From Streptomyces flaveolus (GTDB lineage Bacteria > Actinomycetota > Actinomycetes > Streptomycetales > Streptomycetaceae), in the NCBI RefSeq assembly GCF_014648815.1, contig NZ_BMRV01000017.1, forward strand, positions 62,001 to 126,000: a DNA stretch of 64,000 nucleotides. The letters run 5' to 3'. The notes beneath the pieces were generated by a model that had not been told where the DNA came from, searched no databases, and saw only the letters and a program-made list of their open reading frames with translations. Shown one piece after another: positions 35,206 to 43,645 of this stretch (its first letter is position 1; the number at the start of each line of letters is the position of its first letter). The position numbers and the translations under genes were made by a program.

Positions 35206-36144
35206 TCAGCGGGGGCGGTCGCCCGCGATGGCCACGCGTTCGGCGACGCGGCGGGCGTCGCCGTAGTCGTTGACGGCGTAGTGCTGGGTGGCCCGGTTGT
35301 CCCAGAACGCGATGTCGCCGGGCTGCCAGCGGAAGCGCACCTGGTACTCGGGCACGTGCGCCTGCTGGAAGAGGAAGCGCAGCAGCCGGTCGCTCTCGTC
35401 GCGCGCCATGCCGGTGATACGGGTCGTGAACGAGGCGTTGACGAACAGCATGCGCCGCCCGGTTGCGGGATGCGTGCGTACGACGGGGTGTTCCACGGGC
35501 GGGAACAGGTCCTGGTGGCGCAGCAGCCGCTCCGGTGCGTAGAAGCGCGCGAATCCTGGGATGAAGTCGTGCACGGCCCGGGCGCGGTCGATGACGTCCG
35601 TCACCTCCTCGGGGAGGTTGTCGTAGGCGGCCGCCATGTCGGCCCACATGGTGTCGCCGCCGAACGGAGGCACCTCGCGCAGCTGGAGAACGGCTCCGAG
35701 CGCCGGCCGTTCGCGGAAGGTGACGTCGGTGTGCCAGACGTTCTCGAACGTCGGGGTGGTCCCGCTCGCCCTGTCGAAGCGGACGACGTCCTCGCTGGAG
35801 CCGGCGGCGAGCAGGGGATTGGTCTCCAGCTCACCCCAGTTGCGCGCGAAGGCACGCTGCTGGTCGGAGGTGAGGTGCTGCGCCCGGAAGAACAGCACCT
35901 TCCACTCCAGCAGGGCCCGGTCGAGCTCCTCGCGCAACGCCGGGCCGAGCGGCCGCGACAGGTCGACCCCCTTGATGACGGCGCCGATCGTGCGCGCCTG
36001 GGGCTCCACGTCGAACAGTTCGTACGGCCGCTCCGGACGGCCCTCGGGCAGGCGGCGCAGGATGCGCCGCCCCTCGTACATCCCGTCGCCCGGGACGCGA
36101 GCTTCGCGCAGTCCTCGGGCCGGGCGGGTGTTCATCACGGTCAT
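35206..36144 (-). CDS. TauD/TfdA family 2-oxoglutarate dioxygenase
   Basis: A 312-residue Fe(II)/2-oxoglutarate dioxygenase. The facial triad is His138 and Asp140 (WHTDVTFRERP) and His288 (RATQHYAVNDYG); the 2-oxoglutarate Arg is in DARRVAERV. FFRAQHLTSDQQRAFARNWGE is the usual early motif. Such enzymes hydroxylate next to a sulfonate, ether, ester or amine nitrogen and so release it. ATG after GAGGGAG. It is divergent, across 501 bp, from a flavin monooxygenase/Rid/DUF1028/M20 operon and may take part in the same degradation route. Confidence 0.92.
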   Translation of the reverse strand: MTVMNTRPARGLREARVPGDGMYEGRRILRRLPEGRPERPYELFDVEPQARTIGAVIKGVDLSRPLGPALREELDRALLEWKVLFFRAQHLTSDQQRAFARNWGELETNPLLAAGSSEDVVRFDRASGTTPTFENVWHTDVTFRERPALGAVLQLREVPPFGGDTMWADMAAAYDNLPEEVTDVIDRARAVHDFIPGFARFYAPERLLRHQDLFPPVEHPVVRTHPATGRRMLFVNASFTTRITGMARDESDRLLRFLFQQAHVPEYQVRFRWQPGDIAFWDNRATQHYAVNDYGDARRVAERVAIAGDRPR

Positions 36145-36645
36145 GGGGTTCTCCCTCGTTCACGTGGGGTCTGATCCGGTCGTGCGTGAGCGCGGACGGG
36201 CCTTCGGCGCCCGACGGCAGACCACCGGGACGCCCAGGAGCCCCCGATCACTGCACGGCGCAGGGGTCGGGGGTGCCGGGTCGGCGGGGGAGAGGTGGTT
36301 CGACGCGCTCAGGTCGCGGGTGGCTCGCCGGGCTCGGGCTCAGCGGCGGCCCGTCATCGACCGGAGCGTTCACACCCTGTTCGGTCCGGGACGCGCAGAG
36401 GCCCCGTCGTCGTGCCGAACCGGTGGGTGGTCATGACAACGATGGTGTGATCTTGCCGGGCCGTCTGTCAAGGGGCGGCCTCGGCGACGGTCATGGCCTC
36501 GACGCGGGCTTGCGCATCCAGAAAACAGATCACCTGCAACGGAAACATCTGTTGGACAGAACTCCGGGCCCGCGCCGAGGATTTCCCGTGCGGTGGCGCA
36601 GCCGACGCGACATCGGGACGAGCTGCCGCCTGAGTGGAGGCTGAC
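36145..36645. promoter_or_regulatory. Divergent regulatory region with AACAGAT-N16-ATCTGTT
   Basis: A 501-bp gap with no credible gene. At 36524-36553 a perfect 7-bp inverted repeat AACAGAT-N16-ATCTGTT overlaps a second imperfect one, CAACGGA-AACA-TCTGTTG (36537-36554). The region is AT-richer than its surroundings and lies about 90-120 bases before the flavin monooxygenase start, a good place for an operator of the downstream LysR protein or another regulator of the operon. Confidence 0.5.
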
Positions 36646-37947
36646 ATGCCGAGTGAAGAGACAGAAGTGGTCGCGACAGAAGTGGTCGTCGTCGGGGCGG
36701 GCCAGGCGGGCGTGGCGATGAGCGAGCACCTGGCGGCCCACGGCGTACCGCACCTCGTCCTGGAGCGGCACCGCGTCGCCGAACGGTGGCGCTCGGAGCG
36801 CTGGGACTCCCTGGTGGCGAACGGCCCCGCGTGGCACGACCGGTTCCCGGGCCTGGAGTTCTCCGACGTCGACCCCGACGGCTTCGCCTCGAAGGACCAG
36901 GTCGCGGACTACATCGCCGCGTACGCCGAGAAGATCGGCGCCCCGGTCCGGTGCGGGGTCGAGGTGACCTCGGTGCGCAGGCACACCGGCCGGCCCGGCT
37001 TCCGCGTCGAGACGTCGCGGGGCGCCTTCGACACGCGCTTCGTGGTGGCCGCGACCGGACCGTTCCAGCGTCCCCTGATCCCGCCCGTCGTCCCGGACGG
37101 CGCCGTCCCCGTACAGATCCACTCCAGCGGGTACCGCAACCCGGAGCAGTTGCCCGAGGGCGCGGTCCTCGTGGTCGGGGCGGGCTCCTCGGGGGTCCAG
37201 ATCGCCGACGAACTGCGCCGGTCGGGCCGTCGGGTCCTCCTGTCGGTCGGCCCGCACGACCGTCCTCCCCGCGAGTACCGCGGACGTGACTTCTGCTGGT
37301 GGCTCGGTGTCCTCGGACTCTGGGACGCCGAGACGCCTCCCACGGGCGCCGAACACGTCACCATCGCGGTCAGCGGCGCCCGCGGCGGCCACACCGTGGA
37401 CTTCCGCGCCCTGGCCGGCACAGGCATCGAACTCGTCGGCGTCACCACGTCCTACGACGACGGCGTACTGCGCTTCGCGCCGGACCTCGCCACCAACATC
37501 GCGCTCGGCGACGCCAAGTACCTCGCGCTGCTGCGGGCGGCCGACGCCTACGTCGAGCGCAACGGCCTCGACCTCCCCGAGGAGCCGGAGGCCCACGTCC
37601 TCGGACCGGACCCGGGATGTGTGACCGACCCCCTCCTGGAACTCGACCTGGCCGGGGCCGGTGTCACCTCGATCGTCTGGGCGACCGGCTTCGCCACCGA
37701 CTACGGCTGGCTCCAGGTCGACGCGTTCGACGAGAGGGGCCGGCCCGATCAGCGACGCGGAGTCTCCCGCGAACCCGGCGTCTACTTCCTGGGGCTGCCC
37801 TGGCTGTCCCGCCGGGGGTCGAGCTTCCTGTGGGGCGTCTGGCACGACGCCCGGTACATCGCCGACCACATCACCACCCAGCGGGGCTACCTCGCGTACG
37901 GCACCACCGACCGGGCCGGCGCGGCCCCGGCGACCCGGACGAACTGA
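36646..37947 (+). CDS. Flavin-dependent monooxygenase (NAD(P)H, FMO/BVMO-like)
   Basis: A 433-residue two-dinucleotide-fold flavoprotein. FAD site is VVVVGAGQAGVAMSEHL (about 14-30), the NADPH site is VLVVGAGSSGVQIADEL (about 175-191), and the linking ATG motif appears as VVAATGPFQRP and VWATGFATDYGWL. The layout is that of flavin N- or S-oxygenases and YUCCA-like enzymes more than of Baeyer-Villiger enzymes, whose FxGxxxHxxxW is not seen. ATG with GGAGG five bases ahead. First gene of a tight operon (10 bases before the Rid gene). Likely hydroxylates an amine or aromatic nitrogen substrate; exact substrate unknown. Confidence 0.9.
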   Translation: MPSEETEVVATEVVVVGAGQAGVAMSEHLAAHGVPHLVLERHRVAERWRSERWDSLVANGPAWHDRFPGLEFSDVDPDGFASKDQVADYIAAYAEKIGAPVRCGVEVTSVRRHTGRPGFRVETSRGAFDTRFVVAATGPFQRPLIPPVVPDGAVPVQIHSSGYRNPEQLPEGAVLVVGAGSSGVQIADELRRSGRRVLLSVGPHDRPPREYRGRDFCWWLGVLGLWDAETPPTGAEHVTIAVSGARGGHTVDFRALAGTGIELVGVTTSYDDGVLRFAPDLATNIALGDAKYLALLRAADAYVERNGLDLPEEPEAHVLGPDPGCVTDPLLELDLAGAGVTSIVWATGFATDYGWLQVDAFDERGRPDQRRGVSREPGVYFLGLPWLSRRGSSFLWGVWHDARYIADHITTQRGYLAYGTTDRAGAAPATRTN

Positions 37948-37957
37948 GGAGCAGACG

Positions 37958-38428
37958 ATGACCTCCACGAACGGGGGCCGGCAGGCCAAGGCCCCGGTCG
38001 TCACCGGCGGGCACACCCGGATCCGGCCCTTCAACACCCGCGACACCTACCCCGAGCAGAACCTCGACAACGACCTCTGCCAGGCCGTCGTGGCCGGCGG
38101 CACCGTCTACGTGCGCGGCCAGATCGGCCAGGACCTCGACACCAGCGAATCGGTCGGGATCGGTGACGCCGAGGCCCAGGCGGAGCGGGCGATGGCCAAC
38201 ATTGCCCTGCTGCTCGACGAGGCGGGCAGCCGCATGGAACACCTGGTCAAGCTGACGGTCTACCTGGTCGACCCCCGTTACCGCGAGGCGGTGTACCGCA
38301 CGGTCGGCCGCTGGACCAAGGGCGTCCACCCCATCTCCACCGGCCTGGTGGTCTCCGCCCTGGCCCGTCCGGAGTGGCTGTGCGAGATCGACGCCGTCGC
38401 GGTGATCCCCGAGGAGGAACGGCCATGA
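37958..38428 (+). CDS. Rid (YjgF/YER057c/UK114) family protein lacking the catalytic Arg motif
   Basis: A 156-residue protein of the Rid family, normally trimers that hydrolyse reactive imines or have lost this activity. The fold is supported by QAVVAGGTVYVRGQIG, ERAMANIALLLDEAGSRMEH and LCEIDAVAVIPE. In RidA the imine-hydrolysing Arg is in P-A-R-S; the matching place here reads HPISTGLVV, so the Arg is missing. It therefore belongs to a non-RidA branch, many of which sit in catabolic operons with oxygenases and amidases. GAGGAG before ATG; its last four bases overlap the DUF1028 start. Confidence 0.88.
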   Translation: MTSTNGGRQAKAPVVTGGHTRIRPFNTRDTYPEQNLDNDLCQAVVAGGTVYVRGQIGQDLDTSESVGIGDAEAQAERAMANIALLLDEAGSRMEHLVKLTVYLVDPRYREAVYRTVGRWTKGVHPISTGLVVSALARPEWLCEIDAVAVIPEEERP

Positions 38429-39099
38429 CCCTGTCCCTGGTGGTCCGTGACGGCGAGCGCTTCGGCATCGTGGTCAGCTCGTCGAGCCCGGCGGTCGCGG
38501 CCCGCGTCGCCCATCTGAGGCCCGGCGTCGGCGCCGCGGCGTCCCAGAACGTCACCGACCCCTCCCTCGGCACGAGCCTGCTCGCCCGGCTCGCGGAACA
38601 CGGCGACGCGCAGCGCGCCCTGGCCGAGGTCACGGGTGCGGCGCGGCACGCGAAGACCATCCACCACCGGCAGCTGACCGTGCTCGGCCGCACCGGCCCC
38701 GGCTTCGCCCACAGCGGCTCGGGGACGCTGGGCACCCACGCGTCGGCGACGTCGGACGGTGCCGTCGCGGCGGGCAACATGCTGGCCGGCGAGCACATCC
38801 CGCGGGTCCTCCTCGACTCCTACGCGGCGGCCACGGGCGAGCTGGAGGAACGACTGGTCACCGCCCTGCGGGCCGCCGTGGCGGCCGGCGGCGAGGAGGG
38901 GCCGGTGCACTCCGCGGGGCTGGCGGTCGTCGCGGACGTGGAGTGGCGGGTGACCGACCTGCGCGTGGACTGGGCCGACGACCCCGTCGACCGGCTCGCC
39001 GAACTCCTCGACATCTGGCTGCCGCAGCGCGACGACTACGTGCGTCGCGGTCTCGACCCGGCGTCCGCGCCCTCGTACGGCGTCCCGGGCGACCGGTGA
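38425..39099 (+). CDS. DUF1028 family protein
   Basis: A 224-residue protein beginning MTLSLVVRDGERFGIVVSSSSPAV, followed by PGVGAAASQNVTDPSLGTSLLARL and SDGAVAAGNMLAG, the clear marks of DUF1028 (COG3342), an Ntn-hydrolase-like family of unknown reaction. It overlaps the Rid gene before it and the amidohydrolase gene after it by four bases each (ATGA and GTGA), a sign of translational coupling and a shared pathway. DUF1028 genes repeatedly sit beside Rid proteins and M20 peptidases, which points to hydrolysis of an amide or lactam intermediate; this is inference. Confidence 0.88.
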   Translation: MTLSLVVRDGERFGIVVSSSSPAVAARVAHLRPGVGAAASQNVTDPSLGTSLLARLAEHGDAQRALAEVTGAARHAKTIHHRQLTVLGRTGPGFAHSGSGTLGTHASATSDGAVAAGNMLAGEHIPRVLLDSYAAATGELEERLVTALRAAVAAGGEEGPVHSAGLAVVADVEWRVTDLRVDWADDPVDRLAELLDIWLPQRDDYVRRGLDPASAPSYGVPGDR

Positions 39100-40229
39100 C
39101 GGGCGCCGCGAAGGAGGCCGCCCGGCGCGCGGTCGACCGCCGGGCCGACGAGCTGACTGCCCTGTCCGAGCGGCTGCACGCCGACCCGGAGACCGCCTGG
39201 GAGGAACACCGCGCCGCCGTCGTCGTCCCGGACCTGCTCGACCGCGCCGGTTTCGACGTCACCTCCTCCTACCTCGGCCTGGACACGGCGTTCCACGCCC
39301 GGTTCGGCAGCGGCCCCACCCGTATCGCCCTGTGCGCCGAGTACGACGCCCTGCCCGGTCTCGGGCACGCCTGCGGGCACAATCTCATCGCGGCGAGCGC
39401 GGTCGGTGCCGCGCTCGGGCTGTCCGCCGTCGCCGACGACGCCGGCCTCACCGTGGAGGTGTACGGCACCCCCGCGGAGGAGGGCGGGGGCGGAAAGATC
39501 GAGATGCTGGACCGGGGGGCCTTCGCCGGGGTGGACCTCGCGATGATGGTGCACCCGGCGCCGGTCGACGTCGCCGAGGCCCGCCCCTTCGCGGTCAGCC
39601 ACTCCAGGATCTCCTACACCGGCAGGTCCGCCCACGCGGCGGCCTACCCCGAGGCGGGGATCAACGCGGCCGACGCCTTCACGGTCGCCCAGGTGGCCAT
39701 CGGCCTGCTCCGCCAGCACCTGCCGGCCTCGGCCCGGGTGCACGGGGTGGTGACCCACGCCGGGGACGCCCCGAACGCCGTCCCCGAGCGGACCACGGGA
39801 CGTTGGTACGTACGCGCCGAGACCCTCGCCGAGCTGGCCGGGCTGGAACCGCGCGTGATGAGGGCCTTCGAGGCGGGGGCCCTCGCCACCGGGTGCGAGC
39901 TGGAGATCGAGCCGGAGAGCAGACCGTACGCGGAGTTCCGCACCGACGAGACGGCGCTCGGGCACTATCGGCTGAACGCCCTCGCGCTGGGGCGGGAGTT
40001 CGCGCCACCCGGCCAGGCCGCCCGGATGAACCGCGCCTCCACCGACATGGGCAACGTCTCGCAGGTGGTTCCCGCCATCCACCCCTACATCGGCATCGGC
40101 TCGCTGCCCGCCACCAACCACCAGCGCGAGTTCGCCGCCTTCTGCGTCGGCGAACAAGCCCGGCGGGCCCTGCTCGACGGCGCGGTCGCACTGGCCTGGA
40201 CCGGCATCGACCGGGCCGCTCAGGCATGA
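39096..40229 (+). CDS. M20D family amidohydrolase (p-aminobenzoyl-glutamate hydrolase-like)
   Basis: A 377-residue zinc metallopeptidase-fold enzyme. Metal-site blocks are LCAEYDALPGLGHACGHNLI, GTPAEEGGGGKIEM (catalytic Glu pair) and MVHPAPVDVAE, with the small lid domain about 180-290 (SHSRISYTGRSAHAAAYPE). The CGHN form is that of amidohydrolases (AbgB, IAA-amino-acid hydrolase) rather than of dipeptidases. Expected reaction is hydrolysis of an N-acyl amino acid or amide. GTG start inside the previous stop codon; last gene of the coupled four-gene set. Confidence 0.9.
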   Translation: MTGAAKEAARRAVDRRADELTALSERLHADPETAWEEHRAAVVVPDLLDRAGFDVTSSYLGLDTAFHARFGSGPTRIALCAEYDALPGLGHACGHNLIAASAVGAALGLSAVADDAGLTVEVYGTPAEEGGGGKIEMLDRGAFAGVDLAMMVHPAPVDVAEARPFAVSHSRISYTGRSAHAAAYPEAGINAADAFTVAQVAIGLLRQHLPASARVHGVVTHAGDAPNAVPERTTGRWYVRAETLAELAGLEPRVMRAFEAGALATGCELEIEPESRPYAEFRTDETALGHYRLNALALGREFAPPGQAARMNRASTDMGNVSQVVPAIHPYIGIGSLPATNHQREFAAFCVGEQARRALLDGAVALAWTGIDRAAQA

Positions 40230-40326
40230 CGGTACGGTCACGGCGTGCGACCGCCCGAGCGCCGCCGGCCGCCGCCGCATAGGGTGCCGCGGACAGGACA
40301 CGCAAGGCCAGGCGCAGGGGTCGTAC

Positions 40327-41274
40327 ATGACGTCACCGGTGGGTTTCACCCTCGTTCAGCTCCGCTACTTCCTCGTCGCCGCGGAGTGCGGATCGATGAC
40401 GGCGGCCGCGGCGGAGCTCACCATCGCGCAGTCCGCCGTGTCCGCCGCCGTGCACAACCTCGAACGCGACCTGCGGGTGGACCTGTTCATCCGCCGCAGG
40501 GGCCGAGGGCTCGTCCTGACACCGGCGGGGGAGCGGCTCCGGCACCAGGCCCGTGAGCTGCTGGCCCGCGCACGCGAGGTGGAGGAGGAAGCCCGGGGCA
40601 GCGGGGGGACGCTGTCGGGGCCGGTGACCGTCGGATGCTTCGTCACGCTGGCGCCGTACTACCTGCCCGCCCTGTTCAGCGAGTGCACCAGCCGCTACCC
40701 CGGCATCGAGATCGACGTGGTGGAGGCGGAGGCCGAGCAACTGCTCCAGGCGCTGTACTCGGGTCGCGTCGACTTCGCCCTCACCTACGACCTCGGCCTG
40801 TTCGCGGACTCAGAGGTGCGCGGGGAGACGATCGCCCGCTTCCCGGCCCACGCCATCGTCGCGGCCGGACACCCGCTGGCCGGCCGGGGCACGGTGGAGC
40901 TGGCCGAACTGGCCGCCGAGCCCCTGGTGCTGCTCGACCTGCCCCACACCCGCGACTACTTCCGCGCGCTGGTGGCGGGCACCGGTACCGCGCCCGACGT
41001 GCGCTACCGCACCCAGAGCTACGAGACCGTCCGCTCCATGGTGGCCAGAGGACTCGGGTACTCGGTGCTGAACCAGCGTCCGGCGACCGGGCAGACCTAT
41101 GGAGGCGGTGAGGTCGTGGAACTGGAACTCACGGACGGACACCCACCGCTGGAACTCACCCTGGCCACCGTGCGCGGGGTGACGCAGTCCGTGCGCGCCC
41201 GGGCCGTCATGGAGCTGCTGCGGGACATCGCGGCGGGACGCGGCGCGGTCCCTACAGACCGGCGCAGCCCGTGA
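40327..41274 (+). CDS. LysR family transcriptional regulator
   Basis: A 315-residue regulator. N-terminal HTH (about 8-65): FTLVQLRYFLVAAECGSMT, AELTIAQSAVSAAVHNLERDL, VLTPAGERL. Two-lobed periplasmic-binding-like effector domain from about 95 to 300 (GPVTVGCFVTLAPYYLPALF). It follows the M20 gene by 97 bases on the same strand and probably controls that operon, whose promoter has a strong inverted repeat. Its 3' end overlaps the convergent TetR gene by 23 bases. Confidence 0.92.
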   Translation: MTSPVGFTLVQLRYFLVAAECGSMTAAAAELTIAQSAVSAAVHNLERDLRVDLFIRRRGRGLVLTPAGERLRHQARELLARAREVEEEARGSGGTLSGPVTVGCFVTLAPYYLPALFSECTSRYPGIEIDVVEAEAEQLLQALYSGRVDFALTYDLGLFADSEVRGETIARFPAHAIVAAGHPLAGRGTVELAELAAEPLVLLDLPHTRDYFRALVAGTGTAPDVRYRTQSYETVRSMVARGLGYSVLNQRPATGQTYGGGEVVELELTDGHPPLELTLATVRGVTQSVRARAVMELLRDIAAGRGAVPTDRRSP

Positions 41275-41869
41275 CCGCACGGGCGTGCGCCAGGACCAAC
41301 TGACGGATCCGGTCCGGCCGCAGGGACACGTTGTGGCTGATGATGTGCAGGCCGTACCCGTCCTCCAGCGCGACGAGACCGTGTGCGAGGTCCTGGGCGC
41401 TCGCGGCGAGGGTGAAGACGCCGGTCGCGGCGCCGACCTCCAGGACGGTCGTGTAGAGAGCGACCTCCCTGGCGAACAGCGAGGTCATCAGCTCCGCGTG
41501 GCCCGGACTGCGGCCGGCCCGCCGGTGCAGCTCGTACAGCAACCCGTGGACGGGATCGTCCACCCCGCCGGGCAGACCGCTGCCGAGCAGCGCCCGCAGC
41601 CGTGCCACCGGATCCCCCGCGGGCGCCTCGTCGCAGGCCCGCTGCCGTGACGCCAGGAAACTCTCGACCGCTCCCCGGTGCACCTCCAGGACGAGGTCGT
41701 CGAGCGCCGGGTAGTAGTACAGCACCGAGCCCTGGGAGACCCCGGCCGCGTCCGCGATGTCCTTGATGCGCAGGCCCTCCAGCCCGCGCTGCGCGATGGC
41801 GCGCCCCGCCGCGGAGACGAGGGCCTCCCTGCGTGCCGTCTGGTTGCGTGGTCTGCCGGCTTTCCCCAT
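41252..41869 (-). CDS. TetR family transcriptional regulator
   Basis: A 205-residue repressor. HTH about 8-55: NQTARREALVSAAGRAIAQRG, GLRIKDIADAAGVSQGSVLYYYP. The C-terminal ligand domain is like BetI/PuuR-neighbour TetR proteins (LVLEVHRGAVESFLASR). ATG taken at MGKAGRPRN; a TTG three codons earlier is possible. It is divergent from an aldehyde dehydrogenase, with a palindrome between that is a good operator. Likely represses the dehydrogenase-aminotransferase-permease set and responds to its amine or aldehyde. Confidence 0.9.
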   Translation of the reverse strand: MGKAGRPRNQTARREALVSAAGRAIAQRGLEGLRIKDIADAAGVSQGSVLYYYPALDDLVLEVHRGAVESFLASRQRACDEAPAGDPVARLRALLGSGLPGGVDDPVHGLLYELHRRAGRSPGHAELMTSLFAREVALYTTVLEVGAATGVFTLAASAQDLAHGLVALEDGYGLHIISHNVSLRPDRIRQLVLAHARAVTGCAGL

Positions 41870-41948
41870 GGTGGTCAATTCTCTGACACCCGTACCAGGT
41901 TTCGCAACAAGGTGTCGTCAGGGGCATTGACGACCGGTTCGCCAATTG

Positions 41949-41966
41949 TTTGAATCTCGACTCAAA
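41949..41966. promoter_or_regulatory. Candidate TetR operator TTTGA-N8-TCAAA
   Basis: An 18-bp imperfect palindrome in the divergent TetR/aldehyde dehydrogenase region; 14 of 18 positions are symmetric (TTTGA, TC, GA, TCAAA). It lies 80 bases from the TetR start and about 145 from the dehydrogenase start. Confidence 0.6.
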
Positions 41967-42109
41967 GAAAGCGACGGGCACTCGTCATCGAGCCGCCCCG
42001 CTCCCCGGCCGCGCCCACCCGTCCCGGCCGGCGCTTCTCGGACGACCCGCACGAGATCCGCACGAACATCGCGTTCGCCCCCTCCCACGACGCAATCGAA
42101 GGCCACAGC

Positions 42110-43582
42110 ATGACGACGCACTCGTACTGGCGGCAGCGCGCCGCCGACCTCGCGCCACGCACACGCCTGTTCATCGACGGAGCGTGGGCCGACCCGGGCG
42201 ACGACCGGTGGTTCCCGACAGTGAACCCGGCGACCGGCAAGACCACCGCCCAGGTGGCGGCCGGCTCGGCCGCCGACGTCGACCGGGCCGTCACCGCGGC
42301 CCGCACCTCCTTCGAGGACGGCCGCTGGTCGCGCACGGCCCCCGCGGAACGCAAGCGGGTCCTCCTCGCCCTGGCCCGCCTCATCGAGGAGAACGGCGAG
42401 GAGCTCGCGCTCTGCGACACCCTCGACATGGGCAAGCCCATCGCGGAGTCCCACGGCACCGACGTGCCCGGCGCCGCCGGCGTCTTCGCCTGGTACGCCG
42501 AGGCCGTCGACAAGCTCTACGACGAGGTCGCCCCCGCACCGCCCGGCAACCTCGCCCTGGTGCGCCGCGCGCCGCTGGGCGTGGTCGGCGCCGTCGTGCC
42601 CTGGAACTTCCCCCTGGACATCGCCAGTTGGAAGCTGGCGCCCGCCCTCGCGGCCGGCAACAGCGTCGTGCTGAAGCCGGCCGAGCAGTCACCGCTGTCG
42701 GCGCTGCTGCTGGCCGAACTCGCCGCCCGGGCCGGCCTTCCCGACGGCGTGCTCAACGTCGTCCCCGGCCCGGGCGACACCACCGGCCGCGCCCTCGGTC
42801 TGCACGGTGACGTCGACAGTCTCGTCTTCACCGGCTCCACGGCCGTCGCCAAGCGGTTCCTCGCCTACTCGGCCGAGTCGAACATGAAACAGGTCTGGCC
42901 CGAGGCCGGCGGCAAGAGCCCCAACGTGGTCTTCGCCGACGCCGACCTGGAGGCCGCCGCCGAGCGCGCCGCCTGGGGCTTCGCCTACAACGCCGGACAG
43001 GTGTGCTCCGCCAACACCCGACTGCTGGTCGACGCGTCCGTCGCCGACGAGTTCACCGCCAGGGTCGCCGAACAGGCCCGCACCTGGCTGCCGGGCGACC
43101 CGCTCGACCCCGCGACCCGCCTCGGACCACTCGTCGACGAGGCCCAGGTGGAACGAGTCCTGGCCGCCCTCGACCGGTCCGGCGGAAACATCGTCTGCGG
43201 CGGCACCCGCCCCGCCCGGGACGGCGCCTATCTCGACCCCACCCTCGTCACCGGCCTCGCACCCGGCGACCCGCTCGTGCGCGAGGAACTGTTCGCCCCC
43301 GTCCTGACGGTGCTGCCCTTCCACGACGAGGCCGAGGCCGTCCGCCTCGCCAATGACTCCGCCTACGGCCTGGCCGCCTCCGTGTGGACCCGCGACCTGA
43401 GCCGCGCCCACCGCGTCGCCGACGCACTCCGGGCGGGCACCGTCTCCGTCAACACCGTGGACGCGCTCAGCCCGTTCACGCCCTTCGGCGGATTCAAGCA
43501 GTCCGGCCACGGCCGGGACCTCTCCCTGCACTCCTTCGACAAGTACACCGGCCTGAAGACGACCTGGATCGCCTACGGCTGA
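42110..43582 (+). CDS. NAD(P)-dependent aldehyde dehydrogenase (PuuC-like)
   Basis: A 490-residue tetrameric aldehyde dehydrogenase. Catalytic Cys299 is in YNAGQVCSANTR, general base Glu265 in WPEAGGKSPNVVF, cofactor site PWNFPLDIASWKLAPAL and FTGSTAVAKRF. The Pro-Glu-Ala-Gly-Gly form differs from the usual ELGG at one place. It looks most like gamma-glutamyl-gamma-aminobutyraldehyde or gamma-aminobutyraldehyde dehydrogenases. With the class III aminotransferase that follows, it fits oxidation of an amino-aldehyde made by transamination of a diamine. AAGG before ATG. Confidence 0.92.
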   Translation: MTTHSYWRQRAADLAPRTRLFIDGAWADPGDDRWFPTVNPATGKTTAQVAAGSAADVDRAVTAARTSFEDGRWSRTAPAERKRVLLALARLIEENGEELALCDTLDMGKPIAESHGTDVPGAAGVFAWYAEAVDKLYDEVAPAPPGNLALVRRAPLGVVGAVVPWNFPLDIASWKLAPALAAGNSVVLKPAEQSPLSALLLAELAARAGLPDGVLNVVPGPGDTTGRALGLHGDVDSLVFTGSTAVAKRFLAYSAESNMKQVWPEAGGKSPNVVFADADLEAAAERAAWGFAYNAGQVCSANTRLLVDASVADEFTARVAEQARTWLPGDPLDPATRLGPLVDEAQVERVLAALDRSGGNIVCGGTRPARDGAYLDPTLVTGLAPGDPLVREELFAPVLTVLPFHDEAEAVRLANDSAYGLAASVWTRDLSRAHRVADALRAGTVSVNTVDALSPFTPFGGFKQSGHGRDLSLHSFDKYTGLKTTWIAYG

Positions 43583-43645
43583 CACGCCGGCGAGCGGCAC
43601 CCCTCCCGGCACAGCACCCGCCACCGAGCTAAGGACGCCTCACCC

